This document shows positions 36,301 to 50,712 of a DNA stretch of 64,000 bases, one piece after another. The notes beneath the pieces are model-generated. The model was not told the origin of the DNA, searched no databases, and worked only from the letters and a program-made list of their open reading frames with translations. Within the stretch, counting starts at the first letter, position 1. Every line of letters begins with the position of its first letter. The stretch spans positions 3,244,285-3,308,284 of the forward strand of contig OZ024759.1 of NCBI GenBank assembly GCA_964016885.1, written 5' to 3'. Origin of the DNA: Eledone cirrhosa. Taxonomy: Eukaryota > Mollusca > Cephalopoda > Octopoda > Eledonidae. A program made the position numbers and the translations under genes.

Positions 36301-39300
36301 CAGTGTGGAACTGGGAGGTTTTTACCGCGTTGCCTACACGGCCACATTACAGCGTGGACTGTCTGGTGGGTTTTCTACGGCCTGATGCCCTTCCTAACAC
36401 CAACCACATTTACAGTGTGGACTGGGAGGTTTTTACCGTGTTGCCTACAAGGCCACATTACAGCGTGGACTGTCTGGCGGGTTTTCTACGGCTGGATGCC
36501 CTTCCTAACACCAACCACATTTACATAGTGGACAGGGAGATTTTTACCGTGTTGCCTACACGGCCACATTACAGCGTGGACTGTCTGGCGGGTTTTCTAC
36601 AGCTGGATGCCCTTCCTAACACCAACCACATTTACAGTGTGGACTGGGAGATTTTTACCGTGTTGCCTACACGGCCACATTACAGCGTGGACTGTCTGGC
36701 GGGTTTTCTACGGCTGGATGCCCTTCCTAACACCAACCACATTTACAGTGTGGACTGGGAGGTTTTTACCGGGTTGCCTACACGGCCACATTACAGCGTG
36801 GACTGTCTGGCGGGTTATCTACGGCTGGATGCCCTTCCTAACACCAACCACATTTACAGTGTGGACTGGGAGGTTTTTACCGTGTTGCCTACACGGCCAC
36901 ATTACAGCGTGGACTGACTGGCGGGTTTTCTACAGCTGGATGCTCTTCCTAACACCAACCACATTTACAGTGTGGGCTGGGAGGTTTTTACCGTGTTGCC
37001 TACACGGCCACATTACAGTGTGGACTGTCTGGCGGGTTTTCTACAGCTGGATGCCCTTCCTAACACCAACTACGCTTACAGTGTGGAACTGGGAGGTTTT
37101 TACCGCGTTGCCTACACGGCCACATTACAGCGTGGACTGTCTGGTGGGTTTTCTACGGCCTGATGCCCTTCCTAACACCAACCACATTTACAGTGTGGAC
37201 TGGGAGGTTTTTACCGTGTTGCCTACAAGGCCACATTACAGCGTGGACTGTCTGGCGGGTTTTCTACGGCTGGATGCCCTTCCTAACACCAACCACATTT
37301 ACATAGTGGACAGGGAGATTTTTACCGTGTTGCCTACACGGCCACATTACAGCGTGGACTGTCTGGCGGGTTTTCTACAGCTGGATGCCCTTCCTAACAC
37401 CAACCACATTTACAGTGTGGACTGGGAGATTTTTACCGTGTTGCCTACACGGCCACATTACAGCGTGGACTGTCTGGCGGGTTTTCTACGGCTGGATGCC
37501 CTTCCTAACACCAACCACATTTACAGTGTGGACTGGGAGGTTTTTACCGGGTTGCCTACACGGCCACATTACAGCGTGGACTGTCTGGCGGGTTATCTAC
37601 GGCTGGATGCCCTTCCTAACACCAACCACATTTACAGTGTGGGGCTGGGAGGTTTTTACTGTGTTGCCTACACAGCCACATTACAGCGTGGACTGTCTGG
37701 CGGGTTTTCTACAGCTGGATGCCCTTCCTAACACCAACTACGTTTACAGTGTGGGCTGGGAGGTTTTTACCGTGTTGCCTACACGGCCACATTACAGTGT
37801 GGACTGTCTGGCGGGTTTTCTACAGCTGGATGCCCTTCCTAACACCAACTACGCTTACAGTGTGGGACTGGGAGGTTTTTACCGCGTTGCCTACACGGCC
37901 ACATTACAGCGTGGACTGTCTGGCGGGTTTTCTACAGCTGGATGCCCTTCCTAACACCAACCACATTTACAGTGTGGACTGGGAGATTTTTACCGTGTTG
38001 CCTACACGGCCACATTACAGCGTGGACTGTCTGGCGGGTTTTCTACGGCTGGATGCCCTTCCTAACACCAATCACATTTACAGTGTGGACTGGGAGGTTT
38101 TTACCGTGTTGCCTACACGGCCACATTACAGCGTGGACTGTCTGGTGGGTTTTCTACGGCTGGATGCCCTTCCTAACACCAACCACATTTACAGTGTGGA
38201 CTGGGAGGTTTTTACCGTGTTGCCTACAAGGCCACATTACAGCGTGGACTGTCTGGCGGGTTTTCTACGGCTGGATGCCCTTCCTAACACCAACCACATT
38301 TACATAGTGGACAGGGAGATTTTTACCGTGTTGCCTACACGGCCACATTACAGCGTGGACTGTCTGGCGGGTTTTCTACAGCTGGATGCCCTTCCTAACA
38401 CCAACCACATTTACAGTGTGGACTGGGAGGTTTTTACCGTGTTGCCTACACGGCCACATTACAGCGTGGACTGTCTGGCGGGTTATCTACGGCTGGATGC
38501 CCTTCCTAACACCAACCACATTTACAGTGTGGAACTGGGAGGTTTTTACCGTGTTGCCTACACGGCCACATTACAGCGTGGACTGTCTGGCGGGTTTTCT
38601 ACGGCTGGATGCTATTCCTAACACCAACCACATTTACATTTTGGACTGGGAGATTTTTACCGTGTTGCCTACACGGCCACATTACAGCGTGGACTGACTG
38701 GCGGGTTTTCTACAGCTGGATGCTCTTCCTAACACCAACCACATTTACAGTGTGGACTGGGAGATTTTTACCGTGTTGCATACACGGCCACATTACAGAG
38801 TGGTCTGTCTGGCGGGTTTTCTACGGCTGGATGCCCTTCCTAACACCAACCACATTTAGTGTGGGGTTGCGAGGTTTTTACTGTGTTGCCTACACGGCCA
38901 CATTACAGCGTGGACTGTCTGGCCGGTTTTCTACGGCTGGATGCCCTTCCTAACACCAACTACGCTTACAGTGTGGAACTGGGAGGTTTTTACCGTGTTG
39001 CCTACACGGCCACATTACAGCGTGGACTGTCTGGCGGGTTTTCTACAGCTGGATGCCCTTCCTAACACCAACCACATTTACATTGTGGACTGGGAGATTT
39101 TTACCGTGTTGCCTACACGGCCACATTACAGCGTGGACTGTCTGGCGGGTTTTCTACAGCTGGATGCCCTTCCTAACACCAACCACATTTACAGTGTTGA
39201 CTGGGAGATTTTTACCGTGTTGCCTACACGGCCACATTACAGCGTGGACTGTCTGGCGGGTTTTCTACGGCTGGATGCCCTTCCTAACACCAACCACATT

Positions 39301-42300
39301 TACAGTGTGGACTGGGAGGTTTTTACCGGGTTGCCTACACGGCCACATTACAGCGTGGACTGTCTGGCGGGTTATCTACGGCTGGATGCCCTTCCTAACA
39401 CCAACCACATTTACAGTGTGGACTGGGGGGTTTTTACCGGGTTGCCTACACGGCCACATTACAGCGTGGACTGTCTGGCGGGTTATCTACGGCTGGATGC
39501 CCTTCCTAACACCAACCACATTTACAGTGTGGACTGGGAGGTTTTTACCGTGTTGCCTACACGGCCACATTACTGCGTGGACTGTCTGGCGGGTTTTCTA
39601 CAGCTGGATGCCCTTCCTAACACCAACTACGTTTACAGTGTGGAACTGGGAGGTTTTTCCCGTGTTGCCTACACGGCCACATTACAGCGTGGACTGTCTG
39701 GCGGGTTTTCTACAGCTGGATGCCCTTCCTAACACCAACCACATTTACAGTGTGGACTGGGAGGTTTTTACCGTGTTGCCTACACGGCCACATTACAGCG
39801 TGGACTGTCTGGCGGGTTTTCTACAGCTGGATGCCCTTCCTAACACCAACTACGTTTACAGTGTGGAACTGGGAGGTTTTTCCCGTGTTGCCTACACGGC
39901 CACATTACAGCGTGGACTGTCTGGCGGGTTTTCTACAGCTGGATGCCCTTCCTAACACCAACCACATTTACAGTGTGGACTGGGAGATTTTTACCGTGTT
40001 GCCTACACGGCCACATTACAGCGTGGACTGTCTGGCGGGTTTTCTACGGCTGGATGCCCTTCCTAACACCAACCACATTTACATTGTGGACTAGGAGATT
40101 TTTACCGTGTTGCCTACACGGCCACATTACAGCGTGGACTGACTGGCGGGTTTTCTACAGCTGGATGCTCTTCCTAACACCAACCACATTTACAGTGTGG
40201 GCTGGGAGGTTTTTACCGTGTTGCCTACACGGCCACATTACAGTGTGGACTGTCTGGCGGGTTTTCTACAGCTGGATGCCCTTCCTAACACCAACTACGC
40301 TTACATTGTGGAACTGGGAGGTTTTTACCGCGTTGCCTACACGGCCACATTACAGCGTGGACTGTCTGGCGGGTTTTCTACGGCTGGATGCCCTTCCTAA
40401 CACCAACCACATTTACAGTGTGGACTGGGAGATTTTTACCGTGTTGCCTACACGGCCACATTACAGCGTGGACTGTCTGGCGGGTTTTCTACGGCTGGAT
40501 GCCCTTCCTAACACCAATCACATTTACAGTGTGGACTGGGAGGTTTTTACCGTGTTGCCTACACGGCCACATTACAGCATGGACTGTCTGGTGGGTTTTC
40601 TACGGCTGGATGCCCTTCCTAACACCAACCACATTTACAGTGTGGACTGGGAGGTTTTTACCGTGTTGCCTACAAGGCCACATTACAGCGTGGACTGTCT
40701 GGCGGGTTTTCTACGGCTGGATGCCCTTCCTAACACCAACCACATTTACATAGTGGACAGGGAGATTTTTACCGTGTTGCCTACACGGCCACATTACAGC
40801 GTGGACTGTCTGGCCGGTTTTCTACGGCTGGATGCCCTTCCTAACACCAACTACGCTTACAGTGTGGAACTGGGAGGTTTTTACCGTGTTGCCTACACGG
40901 CCACATTACAGCGTGGACTGTCTGGCGGGTTTTCTACAGCTGGATGCCCTTCCTAACACCAACCACATTTACATTGTGGACTGGGATATTTTTACCGTGT
41001 TGCCTACACGGCCACATTACAGCGTGGACTGTCTGGCGGGTTTTCTACAGCTGGATGCCCTTCCTAACACCAACCACATTTACAGTGTTGACTGGGAGAT
41101 TTTTACCGTGTTGCCTACACGGCCACATTACAGCGTGGACTGTCTGGCGGGTTTTCTACGGCTGGATGCCCTTCCTAACACCAACCACATTTACAGTGTT
41201 GACTGGGAGGTTTTTACCGGGTTGCCTACACGGCCACATTACAGCGTGGACTGTCTGGCGGGTTATCTACGGCTGGATGCCCTTCCTAACACCAACCACA
41301 TTTACAGTGTGGACTGGGAGGTTTTTACCGGGTTGCCTACACGGCCACATTACAGCGTGGACTGTCTGGCGGGTTATCTACGGCTGGATGCCCTTCCTAA
41401 CACCAACCACATTTACAGTGTGGACTGGGAGGTTTTTACCGTGTTGCCTACACGGCCACATTACTGCGTGGACTGTCTGGCGGGTTTTCTACAGCTGGAT
41501 GCCCTTCCTAACACCAACTACGTTTACAGTGTGGAACTGGGAGGTTTTTCCCGTGTTGCCTACACGGCCACATTACAGCGTGGACTGTCTGGCGGGTTTT
41601 CTACAGCTGGATGCCCTTCCTAACACCAACCACATTTACAGTGTGGACTGGGAGGTTTTTACCGTGTTGCCTACACGGCCACATTACAGCGTGGACTGTC
41701 TGGCGGGTTTTCTACAGCTGGATGCCCTTCCTAACACCAACTACGTTTACAGTGTGGAACTGGGAGGTTTTTCCCGTGTTGCCTACACGGCCACATTACA
41801 GCGTGGACTGTCTGGCGGGTTTTCTACAGCTGGATGCCCTTCCTAACACCAACCACATTTACAGTGTGGACTGGGAGATTTTTACCGTGTTGCCTACACG
41901 GCCACATTACAGCGTGGACTGTCTGGCGGGTTTTCTACGGCTGGATGCCCTTCCTAACACCAACCACATTTACATTGTGGACTGGGAGATTTTTACCGTG
42001 TTGCCTACACGGCCACATTACAGCGTGGACTGACTGGCGGGTTTTCTACAGCTGGATGCTCTTCCTAACACCAACCACATTTACAGTGTGGGCTGGGAGG
42101 TTTTTACCGTGTTGCCTACACGGCCACATTACAGTGTGGACTGTCTGGCGGGTTTTCTACAGCTGGATGCCCTTCCTAACACCAACTACGCTTACAGTGT
42201 GGAACTGGGAGGTTTTTACCGCGTTGCCTACACGGCCACATTACAGCGTGGACTGTCTGGTGGGTTTTCTACGGCCTGATGCCCTTCCTAACACCAACCA

Positions 42301-43536
42301 CATTTACAGTGTGGACTGGGAGGTTTTTACCGTGTTGCCTACAAGGCCACATTACAGCGTGGACTGTCTGGCGGGTTTTCTACGGCTGGATGCCCTTCCT
42401 AACACCAACCACATTTACATAGTGGACAGGGAGATTTTTACCGTGTTGCCTACACGGCCACATTACAGCGTGGACTGTCTGGCGGGTTTTCTACAGCTGG
42501 ATGCCCTTCCTAACACCAACCACATTTACAGTGTGGACTGGGAGATTTTTACCGTGTTGCCTACACGGCCACATTACAGCGTGGACTGTCTGGCGGGTTT
42601 TCTACGGCTGGATGCCCTTCCTAACACCAACCACATTTACAGTGTGGACTGGGAGGTTTTTACCGGGTTGCCTACACGGCCACATTACAGCGTGGACTGT
42701 CTGGCGGGTTATCTACGGCTGGATGCCCTTCCTAACACCAACCACATTTACAGTGTGGACTGGGAGGTTTTTACCGTGTTGCCTACACGGCCACATTACA
42801 GCGTGGACTGACTGGCGGGTTTTCTACAGCTGGATGCTCTTCCTAACACCAACCACATTTACAGTGTGGGCTGGGAGGTTTTTACCGTGTTGCCTACACG
42901 GCCACATTACAGTGTGGACTGTCTGGCGGGTTTTCTACAGCTGGATGCCCTTCCTAACACCAACTACGCTTACAGTGTGGAACTGGGAGGTTTTTACCGC
43001 GTTGCCTACACGGCCACATTACAGCGTGGACTGTCTGGTGGGTTTTCTACGGCCTGATGCCCTTCCTAACACCAACCACATTTACAGTGTGGACTGGGAG
43101 GTTTTTACCGTGTTGCCTACAAGGCCACATTACAGCGTGGACTGTCTGGCGGGTTTTCTACGGCTGGATGCCCTTCCTAACACCAACCACATTTACATAG
43201 TGGACAGGGAGATTTTTACCGTGTTGCCTACACGGCCACATTACAGCGTGGACTGTCTGGCGGGTTTTCTACAGCTGGATGCCCTTCCTAACACCAACCA
43301 CATTTACAGTGTGGACTGGGAGATTTTTACCGTGTTGCCTACACGGCCACATTACAGCGTGGACTGTCTGGCGGGTTTTCTACGGCTGGATGCCCTTCCT
43401 AACACCAACCACATTTACAGTGTGGACTGGGAGGTTTTTACCGGGTTGCCTACACGGCCACATTACAGCGTGGACTGTCTGGCGGGTTATCTACGGCTGG
43501 ATGCCCTTCCTAACACCAACCACATTTACAGTGTGG
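31701..43536 (+). repeat. Higher-order tandem duplication, 5894-bp period (53 monomers), nearly perfect
   Basis: Segment 31701-37642 recurs at 37595-43536. All landmark variants tested keep offset 5894, including the private 'ttgcatacacggccacatta', 'gactggggggtttttacc', 'attactgcgtggactg', 'gtggactaggag' and 'ctacggcctgatgcc'. The only difference found by eye is T at 34424 against G at 40318. A very recent event, or an assembly duplication, would explain this. Confidence 0.92.
36120..37670 (+). repeat. 778-bp tandem duplication nested in the 5894-bp unit
   Basis: Seven monomers are duplicated at offset 778. The unusual 'tctacggcctgatgccc' occurs near 36380 and 37158, and again at 42274 and 43052 in the second 5.9-kb copy. 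It therefore happened before the 5894-bp duplication. Confidence 0.88.
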
Positions 43537-43600
43537 ACTGGGAGGTTTTTACCGTGTTGCCTACACGGCCACATTACAGCGTGGACTGTCTGGCGGGTTT

Positions 43601-46600
43601 TCTACAGCTGGATGCCCTTCCTAACACCAACTACGTTTACAGTGTGGAACTGGGAGGTTTTTCCCGTGTTGCCTACACGGCCACATTACAGCGTGGACTG
43701 TCTGGCGGGTTTTCTACAGCTGGATGCCCTTCCTAACACCAAGCACATTTACAGTGTGGACTGGGAGATTTTTACCGTGTTGCCTACACGGCCACATTAC
43801 AGCGTGGACTGTCTGGCGGGTTTTCTACGGCTGGATGCCCTTCCTAACATCAACCACATTTAGTGTGGGGTTGCGAGGTTTTTACTGTGTTGCCTACACG
43901 GCCACATTACAGCGTGGACTGTCTGGCCGGTTTTCTATGGCTGGATGCCCTTCCTAACACCAACTACGCTTACAGTGTGGAACTGGGAGGTTTTTACCGT
44001 GTTGCCTACACGGCCACATTACAGCGTGGACTGTCTGGCGGGTTTTCTACAGCTGGATGCCCTTCCTAACACCAACCACATTTACATTGTGGACTGGGAG
44101 ATTTTTACCGTGTTGCCTACACGGCCACATTACAGCGTGGACTGTCTGGCGGGTTTTCTACAGCTGGATGCCCTTCCTAACACCAAGCACATTTACAGTG
44201 TGGACTGGGAGATTTTTACCGTGTTGCCTACACGGCCACATTACAGCGTGGACTGTCTGGCGGGTTTTCTACGGCTGGATGCCCTTCCTAACACCAACCA
44301 CATTTACAGTGTGGACTGGGAGGTTTTTACCGGGTTGCCTACACGGCCACATTACAGCGTGGACTGTCTGGCGGGTTATCTACGGCTGGATGCCCTTCCT
44401 AACACCAACCACATTTACAGTGTGGACAGGGAGGTTTTTACCGGGTTGCCTACACGGCCACATTACAGCGTGGACTGTCTGGCGGGTTTTCTACAGCTGG
44501 ATGCCCTTCCTAACACCAACTACGCTTACAGTGTGGAACTGGGAGGTTTTTACCGTGTTGCCTACACGGCCACATTACAGCGTGGACTGTCTGGCGGGTT
44601 TTCTACAGCTGGATGCCCTTCCTAACACTAACCACATTTACAGTGTGGACTGGGAGATTTTTACTGTGTTGCCTACAAGGCCACATTACAGCGTGGACTG
44701 TCTGGCGGGTTTTCTACGGCTAGATGCCCTTACTAACACCAACCACATTTACATTGTTAACTGGGAGATTTTTACCGTGTTGCCTACACGGCCACATTAC
44801 AGCGTGGACTGACTGGCGGGTTTTCTACAGCTGGATGCTCTTCCTAACACCAACCACATTTACAGTGTGGGCTGGGAGGTTTTTACCGTGTTGCCTACAC
44901 GGCCACATTACAGTGTGGACTGTCTGGCGGGTTTTCTACAGCTGGATGCCCTTCCTAACACCAACTACGCTTACAGTGTGGAACTGGGAGGTTTTTACCG
45001 CGTTGCCTACACGGCCACATTACAGCGTGGACTGTCTGGCGGGTTTTCTACAGCTGGATGCCCTTCCTAACACCAACCACATTTACAGTGTGGACTGGGA
45101 GATTTTTACCGTGTTGCCTACACGGCCACATTACAGCGTGGACCGTCTGGCGGGTTTTCTACGGCTGGATGCCCTTCCTAACACCAATCACATTTACAGT
45201 GTGGACTGGGAGGTTTTTACCGTGTTGCCTACACGGCCACATTACAGCGTGGACTGTCTGGTGGGTTTTCTACGGCTGGATGCCCTTCCTAACACCAACC
45301 ACATTTACAGTGTGGACTGGGAGGTTTTTACCGGGTTGCCTACACGGCCACATTACAGCGTGGACTGTCTGGCGGGTTATCTACAGCTGGATGCCCTTCC
45401 TAACACCAACTACGTTTACAGTGTGGAACTGGGAGGTTTTTCCCGTGTTGCCTACACGGCCACATTACAGCGTGGACTGTCTGGCGGGTTTTCTACAGCT
45501 GGATGCCCTTCCTAACACCAAGCACATTTACAGTGTGGACTGGGAGATTTTTACCGTGTTGCCTACACGGCCACATTACAGCGTGGACTGTCTGGCGGGT
45601 TTTCTACGGCTGGATGCCCTTCCTAACATCAACCACATTTAGTGTGGGGTTGCGAGGTTTTTACTGTGTTGCCTACACGGCCACATTACAGCGTGGACTG
45701 TCTGGCCGGTTTTCTACGGCTGGATGCCCTTCCTAACACCAACTACGCTTACAGTGTGGAACTGGGAGGTTTTTACCGTGTTGCCTACACGGCCACATTA
45801 CAGCGTGGACTGTCTGGCGGGTTTTCTACAGCTGGATGCCCTTCCTAACACCAACCACATTTACATTGTGGACTGGGAGATTTTTACCGTGTTGCCTACA
45901 CGGCCACATTACAGCGTGGACTGTCTGGCGGGTTTTCTACAGCTGGATGCCCTTCCTAACACCAAGCACATTTACAGTGTGGACTGGGAGATTTTTACCG
46001 TGTTGCCTACACGGCCACATTACAGCGTGGACTGTCTGGCGGGTTTTCTACGGCTGGATGCCCTTCCTAACACCAACCACATTTACAGTGTGGACTGGGA
46101 GGTTTTTACCGGGTTGCCTACACGGCCACATTACAGCGTGGACTGTCTGGCGGGTTATCTACGGCTGGATGCCCTTCCTAACACCAACCACATTTACAGT
46201 GTGGACAGGGAGGTTTTTACCGGGTTGCCTACACGGCCACATTACAGCGTGGACTGTCTGGCGGGTTTTCTACAGCTGGATGCCCTTCCTAACACCAACT
46301 ACGCTTACAGTGTGGAACTGGGAGGTTTTTACCGTGTTGCCTACACGGCCACATTACAGCGTGGACTGTCTGGCGGGTTTTCTACAGCTGGATGCCCTTC
46401 CTAACACTAACCACATTTACAGTGTGGACTGGGAGATTTTTACTGTGTTGCCTACAAGGCCACATTACAGCGTGGACTGTCTGGCGGGTTTTCTACGGCT
46501 AGATGCCCTTACTAACACCAACCACATTTACATTGTTAACTGGGAGATTTTTACCGTGTTGCCTACACGGCCACATTACAGCGTGGACTGACTGGCGGGT

Positions 46601-47111
46601 TTTCTACAGCTGGATGCTCTTCCTAACACCAACCACATTTACAGTGTGGGCTGGGAGGTTTTTACCGTGTTGCCTACACGGCCACATTACAGTGTGGACT
46701 GTCTGGCGGGTTTTCTACAGCTGGATGCCCTTCCTAACACCAACTACGCTTACAGTGTGGAACTGGGAGGTTTTTACCGCGTTGCCTACACGGCCACATT
46801 ACAGCGTGGACTGTCTGGCGGGTTTTCTACAGCTGGATGCCCTTCCTAACACCAACCACATTTACAGTGTGGACTGGGAGATTTTTACCGTGTTGCCTAC
46901 ACGGCCACATTACAGCGTGGACCGTCTGGCGGGTTTTCTACGGCTGGATGCCCTTCCTAACACCAATCACATTTACAGTGTGGACTGGGAGGTTTTTACC
47001 GTGTTGCCTACACGGCCACATTACAGCGTGGACTGTCTGGTGGGTTTTCTACGGCTGGATGCCCTTCCTAACACCAACCACATTTACAGTGTGGACTGGG
47101 AGGTTTTTACC
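43601..47111 (+). repeat. Higher-order tandem duplication, 1779-bp period (16 monomers)
   Basis: Segment 43601-45333 recurs at 45380-47111. Shared markers are 'cctaacatcaaccacattta', 'gctagatgcccttactaac', 'cattgttaactggg' and 'gcgtggaccgtctgg'. One difference is tatggctgg near 43936 against tacggctgg in copy two. A 46-bp piece between copies does not match, marking the junction. Confidence 0.88.
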
Positions 47112-47725
47112 GTGTTGCCTACAAGGCCACATTACAGCGTGGACTGTCTGGCGGGTTTTCTACGGCTGGATGCCCTTCCTAACACCAACCACATTTACAT
47201 AGTGGACAGGGAGATTTTTACCGTGTTGCCTACACGGCCACATTACAGCGTGGACTGTCTGGCGGGTTTTCTACAGCTGGATGCCCTTCCTAACACCAAC
47301 CACATTTACAGTGTGGACTGGGAGATTTTTACCGTGTTGCCTACACGGCCACATTACAGCGTGGACTGTCTGGCGGATTTTCTACGGCTGGATGCCCTTC
47401 CTAACACCAACCACATTTACAGTGTGGACTGGGAGGTTTTTACCGGGTTGCCTACACGGCCACATTACAGCGTGGACTGTCTGGCGGGTTATCTACGGCT
47501 GGATGCCCTTCCTAACACCAACCACATTTACAGTGTGGACTGGGAGGTTTTTACCGTGTTGCCTACACGGCCACATTACAGCGTGGACTGTCTGGCGGGT
47601 TTTCTACAGCTGGATGCCCTTCCTAACACCAACTACGTTCACAGTGTGGAACTGGGAGGTTTTTCCCGTGTTGCCTACACGGCCACATTACAGCGTGGAC
47701 TGTCTGGCGGGTTTTCTACAGCTGG

Positions 47726-50712
47726 ATGCCCTTCCTAACACCAACCACATTTACAGTGTGGACTGGGAGATTTTTACCGTGTTGCCTACACGGCCACATT
47801 ACAGCGTGGACTGTCTGGCGGGTTTTCTACTGCTGGATGCCCTTCCTAACACCAACCACATTTACAGTGTGGACTGGGAGGTTTTTACCGTGTTGCCTAC
47901 ACGGCCACATTACAGCGTGGACTGTCTGGCGGGTTATCTACGGCTGGATGCCCTTCCTAACACCAACCACATTTACAGTGTGGAACTGGGAGGTTTTTAC
48001 CGTGTTGCCTACACGGCCACATTACAGCGTGGACTGTCTGGCGGGTTTTCTACGGCTGGATGCTATTCCTAACACCAACCACATTTACATTTTGGACTGG
48101 GAGATTTTTACCGTGTTGCCTACACGGCCACATTACAGCGTGGACTGACTGGCGGGTTTTCTACAGCTGGATGCTCTTCCTAACACCAACCACATTTACA
48201 GTGTGGACTGGGAGATTTTTACCGTGTTGCCTACACGGCCACATTACAGCGTGGACTGTCTGGCGGGTTTTCTACGGCTGGATGCCCTTCCTAACACCAA
48301 CCACATTTAGTGTGGGGTTGCGAGGTTTTTACTGTGTTGCCTACACGGCCACATTACAGCGTGGACTGTCTGGCCGGTTTTCTACGGCTGGATGCCCTTC
48401 CTAACACCAACTACGCTTACAGTGTGGAACTGGGAGGTTTTTACCGTGTTGCCTACACGGCCACCTTACAGCGTGGACTGTCTGGCGGGTTTTCTACAGC
48501 TGGATGCCCTTCCTAACACCAACCACATTTACATTGTGGACTGGGAGATTTTTACCGTGTTGCCTACACGGCCACATTACAGCGTGGACTGTCTGGCGGG
48601 TTTTCTACAGCTGGATGCCCTTCCTAACACCAACCACATTTACAGTGTTGACTGGGAGATTTTTACCGTGTTGCCTACACGGCCACATTACAGCGTGGAC
48701 TGTCTGGCGGGTTTTCTACGGCTGGATGCCCTTCCTAACACCAACCACATTTACAGTGTGGACTGGGAGGTTTTTACCGGGTTGCCTACACGGCCACATT
48801 ACAGCGTGGACTGTCTGGCGGGTTATCTACGGCTGGATGCCCTTCCTAACACCAACCACATTTACAGTGTGGACTGGGAGGTTTTTACCGGGTTGCCTAC
48901 ACGGCCACATTACAGCGTGGACTGTCTGGCGGGTTATCTACGGCTGGATGCCCTTCCTAACACCAACCACATTTACAGTGTGGACTGGGAGGTTTTTACC
49001 GTGTTGCCTACACGGCCACATTACAGCGTGGACTGTCTGGCGGGTTTTCTATAGCTGGATGCCCTTCCTAACACCAACTACGTTTACAGTGTGGAACTGG
49101 GAGGTTTTTCCCGTGTTGCCTACACGGCCACATTACAGCGTGGACTGTCTGGCGGGTTTTCTACAGCTGGATGCCCTTCCTAACACCAACCACATTTACA
49201 GTGTGGACTGGGAGATTTTTACCGTGTTGCCTACACGGCCACATTACAGCGTGGACTGTCTGGCGGGTTTTCTACAGCTGGATGCCCTTCCTAACACCAA
49301 CCACATTTACAGTGTTGACTGGGAGATTTTTACCGTGTTGCCTACACGGCCACATTACAGCGTGGACTGTCTGGCGGGTTTTCTACGGCTGGATGCCCTT
49401 CCTAACACCAACCACATTTACAGTGTGGACTGGGAGGTTTTTACCGGGTTGCCTACACGGCCACATTACAGCGTGGACTGTCTGGCGGGTTATCTACGGC
49501 TGGATGCCCTTCCTAACACCAACCACATTTACAGTGTGGACTGGGAGGTTTTTACCGGGTTGCCTACACGGCCACATTACAGCGTGGACTGTCTGGCGGG
49601 TTATCTACGGCTGGATGCCCTTCCTAACACCAACCACATTTACAGTGTGGACTGGGAGGTTTTTACCGTGTTGCCTACACGGCCACATTACAGCGTGGAC
49701 TGTCTGGCGGGTTTTCTATAGCTGGATGCCCTTCCTAACACCAACTACGTTTACAGTGTGGAACTGGGAGGTTTTTCCCGTGTTGCCTACACGGCCACAT
49801 TACAGCGTGGACTGTCTGGCGGGTTTTCTACAGCTGGATGCCCTTCCTAACACCAACCACATTTACAGTGTGGACTGGGAGATTTTTACCGTGTTGCCTA
49901 CACGGCCACATTACAGCGTGGACTGTCTGGCGGGTTTTCTACAGCTGGATGCCCTTCCTAACACCAACCACATTTACAGTGTGGACTGGGAGGTTTTTAC
50001 CGTGTTGCCTACACGGCCACATTACAGCGTGGACTGTCTGGCGGGTTATCTACGGCTGGATGCCCTTCCTAACACCAACCACATTTACAGTGTGGAACTG
50101 GGAGGTTTTTACCGTGTTGCCTACACGGCCACATTACAGCGTGGACTGTCTGGCGGGTTTTCTACGGCTGGATGCTATTCCTAACACCAACCACATTTCC
50201 ATTTTGGACTGGGAGATTTTTACCGTGTTGCCTACACGGCCACATTACAGCGTGGACTGACTGGCGGGTTTTCTACAGCTGGATGCTCTTCCTAACACCA
50301 ACCACATTTACAGTGTGGACTGGGAGATTTTTACCGTGTTGCCTACACGGCCACATTACAGCGTGGACTGTCTGGCGGGTTTTCTACGGCTGGATGCCCT
50401 TCCTAACACCAACCACATTTAGTGTGGGGTTGCGAGGTTTTTACTGTGTTGCCTACACGGCCACATTACAGCGTGGACTGTCTGGCCGGTTTTCTACGGC
50501 TGGATGCCCTTCCTAACACCAACTACGCTTACAGTGTGGAACTGGGAGGTTTTTACCGTGTTGCCTACACGGCCACATTACAGCGTGGACTGTCTGGCGG
50601 GTTTTCTACAGCTGGATGCCCTTCCTAACACCAACCACATTTACATTGTGGACTGGGAGATTTTTACCGTGTTGCCTACACGGCCACATTACAGCGTGGA
50701 CTGTCTGGCGGG
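47726..50712 (+). repeat. Blocks at 2112-bp spacing around a 667-bp tandem duplication
   Basis: The block 47726-48600 is matched by 49838-50712 (offset 2112). Between them six monomers are duplicated at offset 667: the private 'ttttctatagctgg' occurs near 49048 and 49715. The second outer block has a private 'catttccattttggac'. Confidence 0.82.

Noticed and set aside
8131..47111. One fixed higher-order repeat length for the whole array
   Set aside because: The offsets found (1113, 4226, 3665, 5894, 1779 and others) are not multiples of a common unit other than the monomer, so a single uniform higher-order repeat does not fit.
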